Source of the DNA: Amycolatopsis acidicola
GTDB lineage: Bacteria; Actinomycetota; Actinomycetes; Mycobacteriales; Pseudonocardiaceae
Assembly: GCF_007713735.2 (NCBI RefSeq)
Contig: NZ_VMNW02000006.1
Span: 1 to 64,000, forward strand
Length of the DNA stretch: 64,000 bases
Reading direction: 5' to 3'
The position numbers were made by a program, and so were the translations under genes. Shown in pieces: positions 53,451 through 60,761 of the stretch. The notes below the pieces were generated by a model. It made no database searches. It was not told where the DNA came from and worked only from the letters and a program-made list of their open reading frames with translations. Numbering within the stretch: position 1 is the first letter of the stretch; every line of letters starts with the position of its first letter.

Positions 53451-54368
53451 TTACCCGGCGAGACCCTGTTTGCTCAGCCAGTCCTTCGCGACGTCGGTGA
53501 CCGCGTCCCCGTCCGAATCGACCTGCTTGTTCAGCTCGCGCAGTTCGTCGGTGGTCAGCTTGGCGCTGACCGCGTTGACCGCGGCCTGGAAGTCCGGCCC
53601 GCGCTCGTCGGCGACCTTCTTGTTCACCGCGGGCACGATGTTCTCGGTGGCCACGATGCTCAGGTCGTCCTGCAGCACGGTGTACGACGGGTCGTCGGCC
53701 AGCGGGCTGACCGAGTCGACCGGGATGACCGTGACCGCGCCGGAGTCCAGCTGGGTGCGGCGGGGGCCGGCCTCCTGGATGCTCTGGAACGTGACGTTCA
53801 GCTTGTAGGTGTCGCGGAAGCCGACGAAGCAGTTCGCGCGCGTCTCGCACTCGGGCGGGCCGCCGAGCACCACCTTGTCCAGCTTCTTCAGGTCACTGAT
53901 CTTGGTCAGCCCCTGGGACTTGGCCAGGTCCGACTTCACGATGTAGGTGTTCTTGTTCTCCGCCGGGGCGTAGTCGAACAGCACCACGTTCGACGGCGCG
54001 AGCAGCTCGGCGAGCTTCGCGTGCTCCGACGCGGGATCCTTCGGGGCTTCCTGGTTGAAGCCCGAGCTGATCGCCGCGCCCTGGTACTCGGGGATGAACT
54101 GCAGCTCGCCCGACTTCAGCGACGGGTACACCAGCTCGCGCGAGCCGATGTTGAACTGCCGCTTGACCGGGTAGCCCTTCGCCTCCAGCGCCTGCGAGTA
54201 CAGCTCGGCGAGGATCTGGCTGTCGGTGAAGTTGAACGACGCGACGACGATCGGGTCCCCGCCCTTGCCGGGCGCCGCCGAATTGTCGCTGCTGCCGCCA
54301 CAAGCGGCCAGGCCGAGCACTGCCGCGGCAGCCACCACCGCGATCTTGAGGCTACGGGTCCAGCGCAT
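53451..54368 (-). CDS. Glycine betaine/choline-type ABC substrate-binding lipoprotein
   Basis: 305 residues. Lipobox LGLAAC (C23). OpuAC/ProX-type fold: ASFNFTDSQILAELYSQALE, IGSRELVYPSLKSGELQFIP and VLGGPPECETRANCFVGFRD. Binds a quaternary-amine osmolyte for import. Divergent from the two permease genes, with a palindromic element between them. No ATPase gene is nearby. ATG at 54368. Confidence 0.9.
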   Translation of the reverse strand: MRWTRSLKIAVVAAAAVLGLAACGGSSDNSAAPGKGGDPIVVASFNFTDSQILAELYSQALEAKGYPVKRQFNIGSRELVYPSLKSGELQFIPEYQGAAISSGFNQEAPKDPASEHAKLAELLAPSNVVLFDYAPAENKNTYIVKSDLAKSQGLTKISDLKKLDKVVLGGPPECETRANCFVGFRDTYKLNVTFQSIQEAGPRRTQLDSGAVTVIPVDSVSPLADDPSYTVLQDDLSIVATENIVPAVNKKVADERGPDFQAAVNAVSAKLTTDELRELNKQVDSDGDAVTDVAKDWLSKQGLAG

Positions 54369-54433
54369 GGGTTCTTCCTCCCTTAGAACGACATGAAGAC
54401 CCTAGCGGCGATCACCGACAACTGCGCCCTCTG

Positions 54434-54524
54434 TTACCAATCCGACTGCAGCCACGGCGGAAATGGGTGTCGACATGCAGGTCGGCTGCGGCCCGCATCC
54501 GCCTTCTTTCGGTCGGATTGGTAA
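54434..54524. repeat. 91-bp palindromic intergenic element, copy 2
   Basis: Ends TTACCAATCCGAC / GTCGGATTGGTAA. Same length as copy 1 at 47141; the T-A pair in the arm is replaced by C-G on both sides, keeping pairing. In the divergent gap between substrate-binding and permease genes. The flanks (54369-54433, 54525-54568) hold only presumed promoters. Confidence 0.85.
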
Positions 54525-54568
54525 CCACAATCTGAGAAAAGCACCCCAGCGCGCCCTATGCTTCCCCA

Positions 54569-55252
54569 GTGGGCGAATACGTGCTGGCCGAATCGTCGCG
54601 GCCGCTGTTCGAGTGGCGCTGGGTGGAGCGCAATGCCGACCACATCTTCCAGCGCCTGGGCGAACACCTCGCGCTGACCGCGACGGCACTGGCGGTCGGC
54701 CTCGTCGTCTCGATCGCGCTGGCGGTGCTTTCCTTGCGCTGGCGGTGGTTCTACCCGGTGGCACTGTCCACGGCCGGCGCGCTGTACGTCATCCCGAGCC
54801 TCGGCGCATTCGCGTTGCTCGTGCCGTTCTTCGGGCTGTCGTTCACCACTGCCGTGATCCCGCTGGCGACGTACACCCTGCTGATCCTCCTGCGCAACAT
54901 CGTGACCGGCATCCAGCAGGTGCCCGGTGACGTGCGCGAGGCCGCGGTCGGGATGGGCTTCACCCGCGCGAAGCTGTTGGTACGGGTGGAACTTCCGCTG
55001 GCGCTGCCGGTGGTGATCGCCGGGCTGCGGGTGGCCGCGGTGACGACCATCGGGCTGGTGACGGTCACCTCGATGCTCGGCATGGGCGGGCTCGGCTACT
55101 TCATCCGGCAGGGCATCCAGACCGCGACCCCCAACCCGACCGCGATCATCGTCGGGATCGGGTTGTCGATCGTGCTGGCGGTGGTGGTGGACTTCCTGCT
55201 GTGGCTGTCCGAACGGGCGCTGGCTCCGTGGGCGAGGAAGGGGCGCGCGTGA
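54569..55252 (+). CDS. Osmolyte ABC transporter permease
   Basis: 227 residues, about six membrane helices. The inner-membrane EAA-like loop is DVREAAVGMGFTRAKLLVRVELPLAL, and GMGGLGYFIRQGIQT is typical of OpuCB/ProW-type permeases. Pairs with the next gene, which overlaps by 4 bp (GTGA). GTG at 54569 lacks a clear ribosome site. The short N-terminus (EYVLAESSRPLFEWRW) is family-like. Confidence 0.9.
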   Translation: MGEYVLAESSRPLFEWRWVERNADHIFQRLGEHLALTATALAVGLVVSIALAVLSLRWRWFYPVALSTAGALYVIPSLGAFALLVPFFGLSFTTAVIPLATYTLLILLRNIVTGIQQVPGDVREAAVGMGFTRAKLLVRVELPLALPVVIAGLRVAAVTTIGLVTVTSMLGMGGLGYFIRQGIQTATPNPTAIIVGIGLSIVLAVVVDFLLWLSERALAPWARKGRA

Positions 55253-55971
55253 GCAACATCTTCGGCGAGGCGTGGGACTGGCTGGGCGAGCCGAACCGGT
55301 GGAGCTGGTCGGATCCGGCCGGCATCCCGTACCGCACGGTCGAGCACCTGGGGTTCTCCGCGCTGTCGCTCGTGGTCGCGGCGGCGCTGACGATCCCGCC
55401 CGCGCTGTGGCTCGCGCACTACCGGCGCGCGGCGTTCCTGGCCAGCAGCGTCGTGAACATCGGCCGTGCGATCCCGAGTTTCGGGCTGATCATCCTGTTC
55501 TGGTACCTGGCCAGCCGGTGGGAACTGAACACCTCGTTCTGGCCGCTGCTGATCGCGCTGGTCGCGCTCGCCATGCCGCCGCTGTTCACGAACACGTACG
55601 CGGGCGTGATCTCGGTGGACGCCGACGCGGTCGACGCCGCGCGCGGAACCGGCTACCGCGAACGCCAGATCATGTTCGGGATCGAGCTGCCGCTCGCGCT
55701 GCCCGTGATCCTCGCCGGGGCCCGGGTTTCCTTCCTGCAGCTCGTCGCGACGGTCGCGATCGGCGCGATCGTCAACAACGGCGGTGGCCTCGGCCGCTAC
55801 ATCGTCGACGGGTTCGCCCAGGGCGTCGGCGGCTACGGCGAGATCCTCGCGGGCGGCGTGGCGGTGATCGTGCTGGCCCTGCTGTGCGAAGGGATTTTCT
55901 CGCTGATCACTCGCTTTGCCGTGCCGCGCGGGCTGCGCGTGGAGACCACGCGGCAGCCGCAAATGTCGTGA
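55249..55971 (+). CDS. Osmolyte ABC transporter permease, second subunit
   Basis: 240 residues. Helices throughout; loop DAVDAARGTGYRERQIMFGIELPLALP and GAIVNNGGGLGRYIVDGFAQG match OpuCD/YehY-type permeases. GTG at 55249. The gene ends against the convergent lyase gene, overlapping its 3' end by 65 bp. No ATP-binding subunit follows. Confidence 0.9.
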   Translation: MSNIFGEAWDWLGEPNRWSWSDPAGIPYRTVEHLGFSALSLVVAAALTIPPALWLAHYRRAAFLASSVVNIGRAIPSFGLIILFWYLASRWELNTSFWPLLIALVALAMPPLFTNTYAGVISVDADAVDAARGTGYRERQIMFGIELPLALPVILAGARVSFLQLVATVAIGAIVNNGGGLGRYIVDGFAQGVGGYGEILAGGVAVIVLALLCEGIFSLITRFAVPRGLRVETTRQPQMS

Positions 55972-57436
55972 CAGCGCGGAGTTTCCCGGTACGCAACGCG
56001 TCCACGAGCCGGGTGACTTCCGGGCCCAGCGGCCGGTCCTCCACCACGGCGGGCACCACTTCGCTGAGCTGCCGGTAGACCTCGGCGAGCGCGGGCGCCG
56101 GTTCCTTCGCGCGCAGTGTGTGGGCCTGGTGCGCGGTGATCAGTTCGCAGGCGGTGATCACGTCGAGGTGCACAACGGCTGTATACAACTGGTATGCAGC
56201 CTCGGCGGCGAACACCTGCACGTCTTCCTGACCGGCCGACGTGTCGAGCGCCCCGAGTGACGCGGGTGCAACGTGCATACGCATTGCATGCAGCTCGCCT
56301 ACAGCACGTTTGTGCAGCGGCGCCAGGCCGGCGTTGGGCCCTGGCCGCGGAGTCAGCTGCGGGGTCAGCCCGCTGAAGCGTTCGTCGAGCATCCGGTGCA
56401 TGCGCTGCACACCGACCTCGGCCACGTGCACCAGCGCGGCCTTGGCGGCGTCCATGCGGAGGCCGAGCTCGGCGGCGTGAAAACCGGCGGTCGACACGAA
56501 CTCGCCGTCCACGAAAGCGGGCGAATCCGTTGGGGCGCTTAGGAAGCGTCGCGCCGCATCTTCGAGTTCGACGAGCGTTCGCCGGGCGTGGGCGATCGCT
56601 TGCGGCCCGACGCGGAGGGAAACCGGGGCCTGCACGACGCCGTCCCGGAGCACACCGCCGTCGGCCGCATCGCGGACACACGCGAGTACATCCGCGAGGA
56701 CGCTGTCGCTCCCGGCGAGCTCTGGCCGGTAGATCCCGCGCGGCGCGCCCAGCACATCAACGGCCGTCGTAACGCACAGAAGCTGTCGATCGACGGCGTC
56801 GAACCCTTGCGCGGCAAGCAAAACAGCCTGCGCGGCGGTGATCGGCGCCCCTTGGATGAAGCTCAGGCCCTCCTTCGGTCCCGGGCGATACGGCTCGACT
56901 CCCCTGTCCGCCAACGCCTGGGACGCCGGGATTTGCCGCCCGTCTTCGAGCACCGTGCCGATGCCGAGGAAGGTCTGGAACGCATGGGACAGCGCGAGAA
57001 TCTCCCCGGCCGAGCCGAGCCCGGTGGCCGGGACGGCCGGGACGAACCCGTCGTTCAACCTGTCCACGAGGAACCGCACCGCGTCCGCGCTCGCCCCTGT
57101 CTCCGGGGTGAGAAACCCACGCAGGCGCACGGCGAACAGCGCCCGGACCTCTTCCGCAGACAGCCACGGAGGCCCGCCGACAGCACGTCCGATGAGCAAC
57201 CGCGCCTGGTGCTCGGCCTGTTCGTCGGCCGTGAGCGCGGTGCTCGAAAGCCGCCCCATGCCTGTATTCACGCCGTACACAGGTTGCATACAATCTGTGA
57301 GCACGGTGAGTGCAGCCTGCCGCTGGGCTGCGACCTGCACGAGAAGGCGTTCGTCCAGTACTACGCGCGCGCCTCGCGCGATGAGCCGGATGGCCGCCGG
57401 ATCCAGGTCCTCGGGTCCGCGGACGAGGACGGTCAC
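55907..57436 (-). CDS. Histidine ammonia-lyase-like protein lacking the MIO triad
   Basis: 509 residues, aromatic amino acid lyase fold. VYGVNTGMGRLS (Y54), GPKEGLSFIQGAP and QEDVQVFAAEAAYQLY are conserved. The Ala-Ser-Gly triad that forms the MIO cofactor reads Ser-Ala-Gly (142-144, in GLGSAGEILALSH), and the usual PYSLR tyrosine is Val272 (APVSLRVGPQ). Standard deamination is therefore doubtful. GTG at 57436 shares GTGA with the YbaK-like stop. Contains three copies of the AT-rich word and rare codons around them. Confidence 0.83.
   Translation of the reverse strand: MTVLVRGPEDLDPAAIRLIARGARVVLDERLLVQVAAQRQAALTVLTDCMQPVYGVNTGMGRLSSTALTADEQAEHQARLLIGRAVGGPPWLSAEEVRALFAVRLRGFLTPETGASADAVRFLVDRLNDGFVPAVPATGLGSAGEILALSHAFQTFLGIGTVLEDGRQIPASQALADRGVEPYRPGPKEGLSFIQGAPITAAQAVLLAAQGFDAVDRQLLCVTTAVDVLGAPRGIYRPELAGSDSVLADVLACVRDAADGGVLRDGVVQAPVSLRVGPQAIAHARRTLVELEDAARRFLSAPTDSPAFVDGEFVSTAGFHAAELGLRMDAAKAALVHVAEVGVQRMHRMLDERFSGLTPQLTPRPGPNAGLAPLHKRAVGELHAMRMHVAPASLGALDTSAGQEDVQVFAAEAAYQLYTAVVHLDVITACELITAHQAHTLRAKEPAPALAEVYRQLSEVVPAVVEDRPLGPEVTRLVDALRTGKLRAVTTFAAAAWSPRAARAARQSE
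56164..56188 (-). repeat. AT-rich word, copy 3
   Basis: On the leftward strand, begins TTGTATACAGCCGTTGTGCA, inside the lyase gene near its 3' end, on the coding strand. Confidence 0.4.
56269..56293 (-). repeat. AT-rich word, copy 4
   Basis: On the leftward strand, begins CTGCATGCAATGCGTATGCA, 80 bp from copy 3 and also within the lyase gene. Most degenerate of the five. Confidence 0.35.
57269..57293 (-). repeat. AT-rich word, copy 5
   Basis: On the leftward strand, begins TTGTATGCAACCTGTGTACG, near the 5' end of the lyase gene; shares its first 12 bases with copy 2. Confidence 0.45.
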
Positions 57437-57984
57437 TCGACCGGCTTCGCCAGGCCCTCGATGACCTCGGCCCCGGGCAGCGAAGCGAGCGCAGCGCCGG
57501 TGATCAGCAGTTTCCCGCCGCGGATGCCGCTCCCGATGATCAACTCCGGCGAGTCCGCCACGGCCTTGTCGATCAGGATCGGCCACTCACCGGGCAGCCC
57601 GACCGGGGTGATCCCGCCGTAGGCCATGCCCGTCAGCTCGACCGCTTCGTCCATCGGCGCGAAGGAAGCCTTGCGCACATCCAGCCTGCGCTTGATCACG
57701 CCGTTCACGTCGGCACGCGTCGTGGCCAGGATGAGCGCCGCCGCGAACCGCACCTCGCCCGACCGCTTGCCCGCCACGACGACGCAGTTCGCGGAAGCCG
57801 ATAGCGGCGACGAGTACGCCTCGCAGAAAGCCGCGGTGTCCGCCAGCTCCGGGTCGATCTCGACGACGCCGACCTCCGACTCGTCCAGCGAAGTGATCGC
57901 CTTGGCCACGGGCTCGGCGAGCAGGTCGCTCCGCTGCGAAACGGGCTGGACGATCAGTGTTCCCGCGATGCTCCAGTTCCTCAT
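57433..57984 (-). CDS. YbaK/EbsC-type aminoacyl-tRNA deacylase-like protein
   Basis: 183 residues. VVAGKRSGEVRFAAALILAT and GMAYGGITPVGLPGEWPILI match the YbaK/ProX editing domain, which strips mischarged amino acids from tRNA in trans. Cytosolic. ATG at 57984 preferred over GTG at 57990; neither has a good ribosome site. Overlaps the lyase start by 4 bp. Confidence 0.83.
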   Translation of the reverse strand: MRNWSIAGTLIVQPVSQRSDLLAEPVAKAITSLDESEVGVVEIDPELADTAAFCEAYSSPLSASANCVVVAGKRSGEVRFAAALILATTRADVNGVIKRRLDVRKASFAPMDEAVELTGMAYGGITPVGLPGEWPILIDKAVADSPELIIGSGIRGGKLLITGAALASLPGAEVIEGLAKPVE

Positions 57985-58009
57985 GGACACGAGGCTAGCG
58001 GCGGGCGTA

Positions 58010-58306
58010 CTACCAGTTCTTGCCGCCGCGCTGGACCTCGATCAGCTTCGGGCGGACGTCGACCATGTACACGAGCACCGCGACGATGCCCGCCAGCCAG
58101 AAGATGGTGCCCGCGCCGCCGAAACCGAACAGCCCCATCGCGACCGTGCCCGCGCCGGTGATCGCCAGCCAGATCGGCTTCGTCTTGCGGTCGGCGGCCT
58201 GGAACGCGTCGGAGCGTTGCAGGAGCGCGTGGAAGAAGGCGACGAGCCCCACGAGCGTCCCGGCCCAACTGATGACCAGCATGATCCATTGCGCGATTAG
58301 CGGCAC
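58010..58306 (-). CDS. DUF2516 small membrane protein (Rv0476-like)
   Basis: 98 residues with three hydrophobic segments (about 4-24, 46-66, 68-84). FFHALLQRSDAFQAADRKTK and IFWLAGIVAVLVYMVDVRPK are the DUF2516 signature. Function unknown. GTG at 58306. Lies just downstream of the HbhA-like gene, as in mycobacteria; here conserved order resumes. Confidence 0.88.
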   Translation of the reverse strand: MPLIAQWIMLVISWAGTLVGLVAFFHALLQRSDAFQAADRKTKPIWLAITGAGTVAMGLFGFGGAGTIFWLAGIVAVLVYMVDVRPKLIEVQRGGKNW

Positions 58307-58370
58307 TGCTCCAGCCTACGTCCCTTCACCCCCACGAACCTGCACACCTGTGACCAGAATGCCACGAAAG

Positions 58371-58405
58371 GCCCGTCCGGCACACAGCCTGTGCCGAACG
58401 GGCCC
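58371..58405 (-). terminator. Hairpin terminator after the HbhA-like gene
   Basis: GGCCCGTCCGGCACA / TGTGCCGAACGGGCC arms (one mismatch) with a 5-nt loop, 15 bp past the stop; leftward transcription then reads TTTCG. The rest of 58307-58419 shows nothing. Confidence 0.75.
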
Positions 58406-58419
58406 ACGAGGGAATGCGG

Positions 58420-59079
58420 TTACTTCGTGGTCTTCGGGGTGGTGGTGCCACCGGTCGCGGGCTTCTTCGCCGTGGCGGTGGTGCGCCGCGGGGTGCTCGC
58501 CGGCTTGGCGGCCGGGGTGGACTTCGGCGTGGTCTTCTCCTCCACGACCACCTCGGCGTCGACGATCTTCTCGGCGGCCTCGTCAGCGGCCTCGGCCACC
58601 TTCTCGCCACCGGTGCGGGTCTTCTTCGCGACCAGGCCGAGCACGTCCTCGACGCGCTCACGGGCCTCGGTGCCGAACTCGCCCGCACGGTCCTGCACCT
58701 GCTGCAGCGCGTCCTCGACCTGCTCCAGCACGGTCTTCACGCGCGGCTCGGCGACGAACTTGCCCCAGGCCTCCTCGCCGCTCTCGGCGAGCTTGCCGTA
58801 CAGCTTCAGCGCGGCCTCGGTGTACTCGTCGACGAGCTTCCGGAGCTCGGCCGGGTCGAGCTTCTCGCGCAGCGAGGTGACCTCGCCGGGCAGCTCTTCG
58901 ATGTTCTTGCGGGCGGCCTCGCCACTCTCGTTGACGCGGGTGCGCGCCTTCTCGACAGCGTCGGCGAGCGCCTGGCCTGCCAGGTTGCCGGCGCCGATCG
59001 CGGCGAGCAGCGGGGTGCGAAGCTGCTCCACGGCGGTGTTCACGGCCTTGCGGACGTCATCGGTCCTCGTGCTCGTCAT
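58420..59079 (-). CDS. Heparin-binding hemagglutinin-like protein (HbhA/Rv0475-like)
   Basis: 219 residues. A long helical coiled-coil body (about 8-165: KAVNTAVEQLRTPLLAAIGA, then KLVDEYTEAALKLYGKLAES) and a Lys/Thr/Pro/Ala-rich C-terminus (TPRRTTATAKKPATGG). In mycobacteria the lysine-rich tail binds heparan sulfate and the protein sits at the surface; the tail here is less lysine-rich, so adhesion is uncertain. ATG at 59079 overlaps the upstream HTH gene by 23 bp. Confidence 0.85.
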   Translation of the reverse strand: MTSTRTDDVRKAVNTAVEQLRTPLLAAIGAGNLAGQALADAVEKARTRVNESGEAARKNIEELPGEVTSLREKLDPAELRKLVDEYTEAALKLYGKLAESGEEAWGKFVAEPRVKTVLEQVEDALQQVQDRAGEFGTEARERVEDVLGLVAKKTRTGGEKVAEAADEAAEKIVDAEVVVEEKTTPKSTPAAKPASTPRRTTATAKKPATGGTTTPKTTK

Positions 59080-59500
59080 GATGTTCACTCTCCATATCAG
59101 GGAGGTCAGGTGTGTGGTTGTTCTCGCGCCGGAACGACTCGTACACATCGAGCAGCACCTGCTTCTGCCGCTCGGTGAGCTCGGCGTCGGCGCGGATCGC
59201 GTCGGTGACCGGCCCGCCGTCGGGCAGATCGAGGATTCCGGCTTGCACGTACAGGGCCTCCGCGGAAATCCGCAGCCCCCGGGCGATCTGCTGCAGGATC
59301 TCCGCGCTGGGTTTGCGAACCCCGCGCTCGATCTGACTCAGGTACGGGTTGGACACTCCGGCGAGCTTCGACAGCTGGCGCAACGAAATCTTCGCGTTGT
59401 TGCGCTGCTGGCGGATGTACTCGCCGATGTCGGAAGCGATGTGGCCGACCTTCTCGATCGGTCCCGCCTGCGCGTTTTCGAGGTCACCCTCGTCCGGCAT
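59057..59500 (-). CDS. XRE family HTH regulator (Rv0474-like)
   Basis: 147 residues. HTH_3 domain: IRQQRNNAKISLRQLSKLAG then VSNPYLSQIERGVRKPSAEI, with LQQIARGLRISAEALYVQAG. An acidic, His-rich C-terminus (ESEHHDEHEDR) could bind metal; Rv0474 is reported to be copper-responsive. ATG at 59500 has GAGGAG 9 bp upstream; ATG at 59509 is an alternative. Divergent from the methyltransferase, with a palindromic operator between. Confidence 0.88.
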   Translation of the reverse strand: MPDEGDLENAQAGPIEKVGHIASDIGEYIRQQRNNAKISLRQLSKLAGVSNPYLSQIERGVRKPSAEILQQIARGLRISAEALYVQAGILDLPDGGPVTDAIRADAELTERQKQVLLDVYESFRRENNHTPDLPDMESEHHDEHEDR

Positions 59501-59549
59501 CTGGCTCATCTCCTCGCGACACCTCCAAGTTATACCCAAGTGCTAGCTA

Positions 59550-59570
59550 TTGCAAGCACCCTGCTTGCAA
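59550..59570. promoter_or_regulatory. Perfect palindromic operator candidate
   Basis: TTGCAAGC, 5 bp, GCTTGCAA: perfect 8-bp arms, 49 bp upstream of the XRE gene start and 39 bp upstream of the divergent methyltransferase. Probable autoregulatory site. Confidence 0.65.
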
Positions 59571-59609
59571 CCTTAGGTGGTGACTTGAGTCACGAACTAA
59601 GGTGGACGG

Positions 59610-60761
59610 ATGCAGAGTGCCGTGCGGGCTCGCCGACGGCTCACCGGCGCGCTCGTCCGCGCCGGCGCACTGACCGACCCCGCCTGGATCGAAGCATTCC
59701 AGCAGGTTCCGCGACATCCTTTCGTGCCGCGGTTCTTCCTCGCCGAGATGGCGGGGTGGGTCGCTGTGGACAGCTCGGATCCCGGCTGGCTGCGCGCCGT
59801 CTACTCCGACCAGGTGCTGGTCACCCAGCTCGACGAAGACCCGGGAGCGTGGCGTACCGCTCGCCGGACGGGCCCGGTCGCCGGCGTGCCGACCTGTTCG
59901 TCCAGCATGCCTTCGATCATGGCGATCATGCTCGAGGAACTGCTCGTGCGCGCCGGGCACCAGGTCCTCGAGGTGGGCACCGGAACCGGCTACAACGCGG
60001 CGCTGCTGTCGTACCGGCTCGGCTCCGGGCAAGTGTCCACAATAGACATCGACGGCGATCTGGTGGAGCAGGCGCGGATCCGGCTGGGGAGTTGTGGATA
60101 CCGGCCCCGATGCGAAGTCCGCGACGGCGCCGGCGGTTTTCCGGAACAGGCCCCGTTCGACCGGGTGTTGTGCACCTGCTCGGTGTCGACGATCCCGCCT
60201 GAATGGCTGAACCAGACGAAACCCGGTGGTTTCGTGCTGACCACGTTGAACCGGCCGATCGGCGCCGGGCTCGTGCGCCTCACCGTCGGCGAGGACGGCA
60301 CCGGATGTGGACAAGTGCTGGCGCGGGACGGAAGGTTCATGCCGTTGCGCGCGCACAGGCGGAGTGAACCCGGCCGGCTGCTCTCGAAGATCCAGCCGAA
60401 CGGCGCCGCGCCGCGGCCGACTCCACTGTCCGTGCGCTCGACGCTCAACCCGGCGAGCAGGTTCGAGTTCTTCGCCGGCCTGGCCCTACCCGAGGTCGCT
60501 CCGGCGTTCGATCCCGCGGCGCCGGACGCCACTTTCCTCGTGCACGCCGACGGTTCGTGGGCGCGGCACTTCACGGACCACGACCGGAACCTGGTGAGCC
60601 AGGGCGGGCCACGGCGGTTGTGGGACCTGCTGGAAAGCGCTTACTCGGACTGGCAGGACCTCGGCGAGCCGACGCGCGACCGGTTCGGGGTCACCGTCAC
60701 GCAGGACCGTCAGGAGCTCTGGCTGGACGAGCCGACGTCCAAATACGTCTGGCCGTTGTAG
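59610..60761 (+). CDS. PIMT-family SAM-dependent methyltransferase
   Basis: 383 residues. N-terminal family opening VPRHPFVPRFF; TCSSSMPSIMAIMLEELLVR precedes motif I HQVLEVGTGTGYNAALLSYR. A ~150-residue C-terminal domain of unknown role follows (ends EPTSKYVWPL). This is the protein-L-isoaspartate methyltransferase group used in actinobacteria for peptide tailoring as well as protein repair; no precursor peptide or ATP-grasp gene is seen next to it. ATG at 59610. Overlaps the convergent ATPase gene by 52 bp. Confidence 0.83.
   Translation: MQSAVRARRRLTGALVRAGALTDPAWIEAFQQVPRHPFVPRFFLAEMAGWVAVDSSDPGWLRAVYSDQVLVTQLDEDPGAWRTARRTGPVAGVPTCSSSMPSIMAIMLEELLVRAGHQVLEVGTGTGYNAALLSYRLGSGQVSTIDIDGDLVEQARIRLGSCGYRPRCEVRDGAGGFPEQAPFDRVLCTCSVSTIPPEWLNQTKPGGFVLTTLNRPIGAGLVRLTVGEDGTGCGQVLARDGRFMPLRAHRRSEPGRLLSKIQPNGAAPRPTPLSVRSTLNPASRFEFFAGLALPEVAPAFDPAAPDATFLVHADGSWARHFTDHDRNLVSQGGPRRLWDLLESAYSDWQDLGEPTRDRFGVTVTQDRQELWLDEPTSKYVWPL

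Noticed and set aside
59610..60761. Ribosomal peptide tailoring cluster around the PIMT-type methyltransferase
   Set aside because: No precursor peptide, ATP-grasp or cyclase gene within the window near it, so a single-gene role is more likely.
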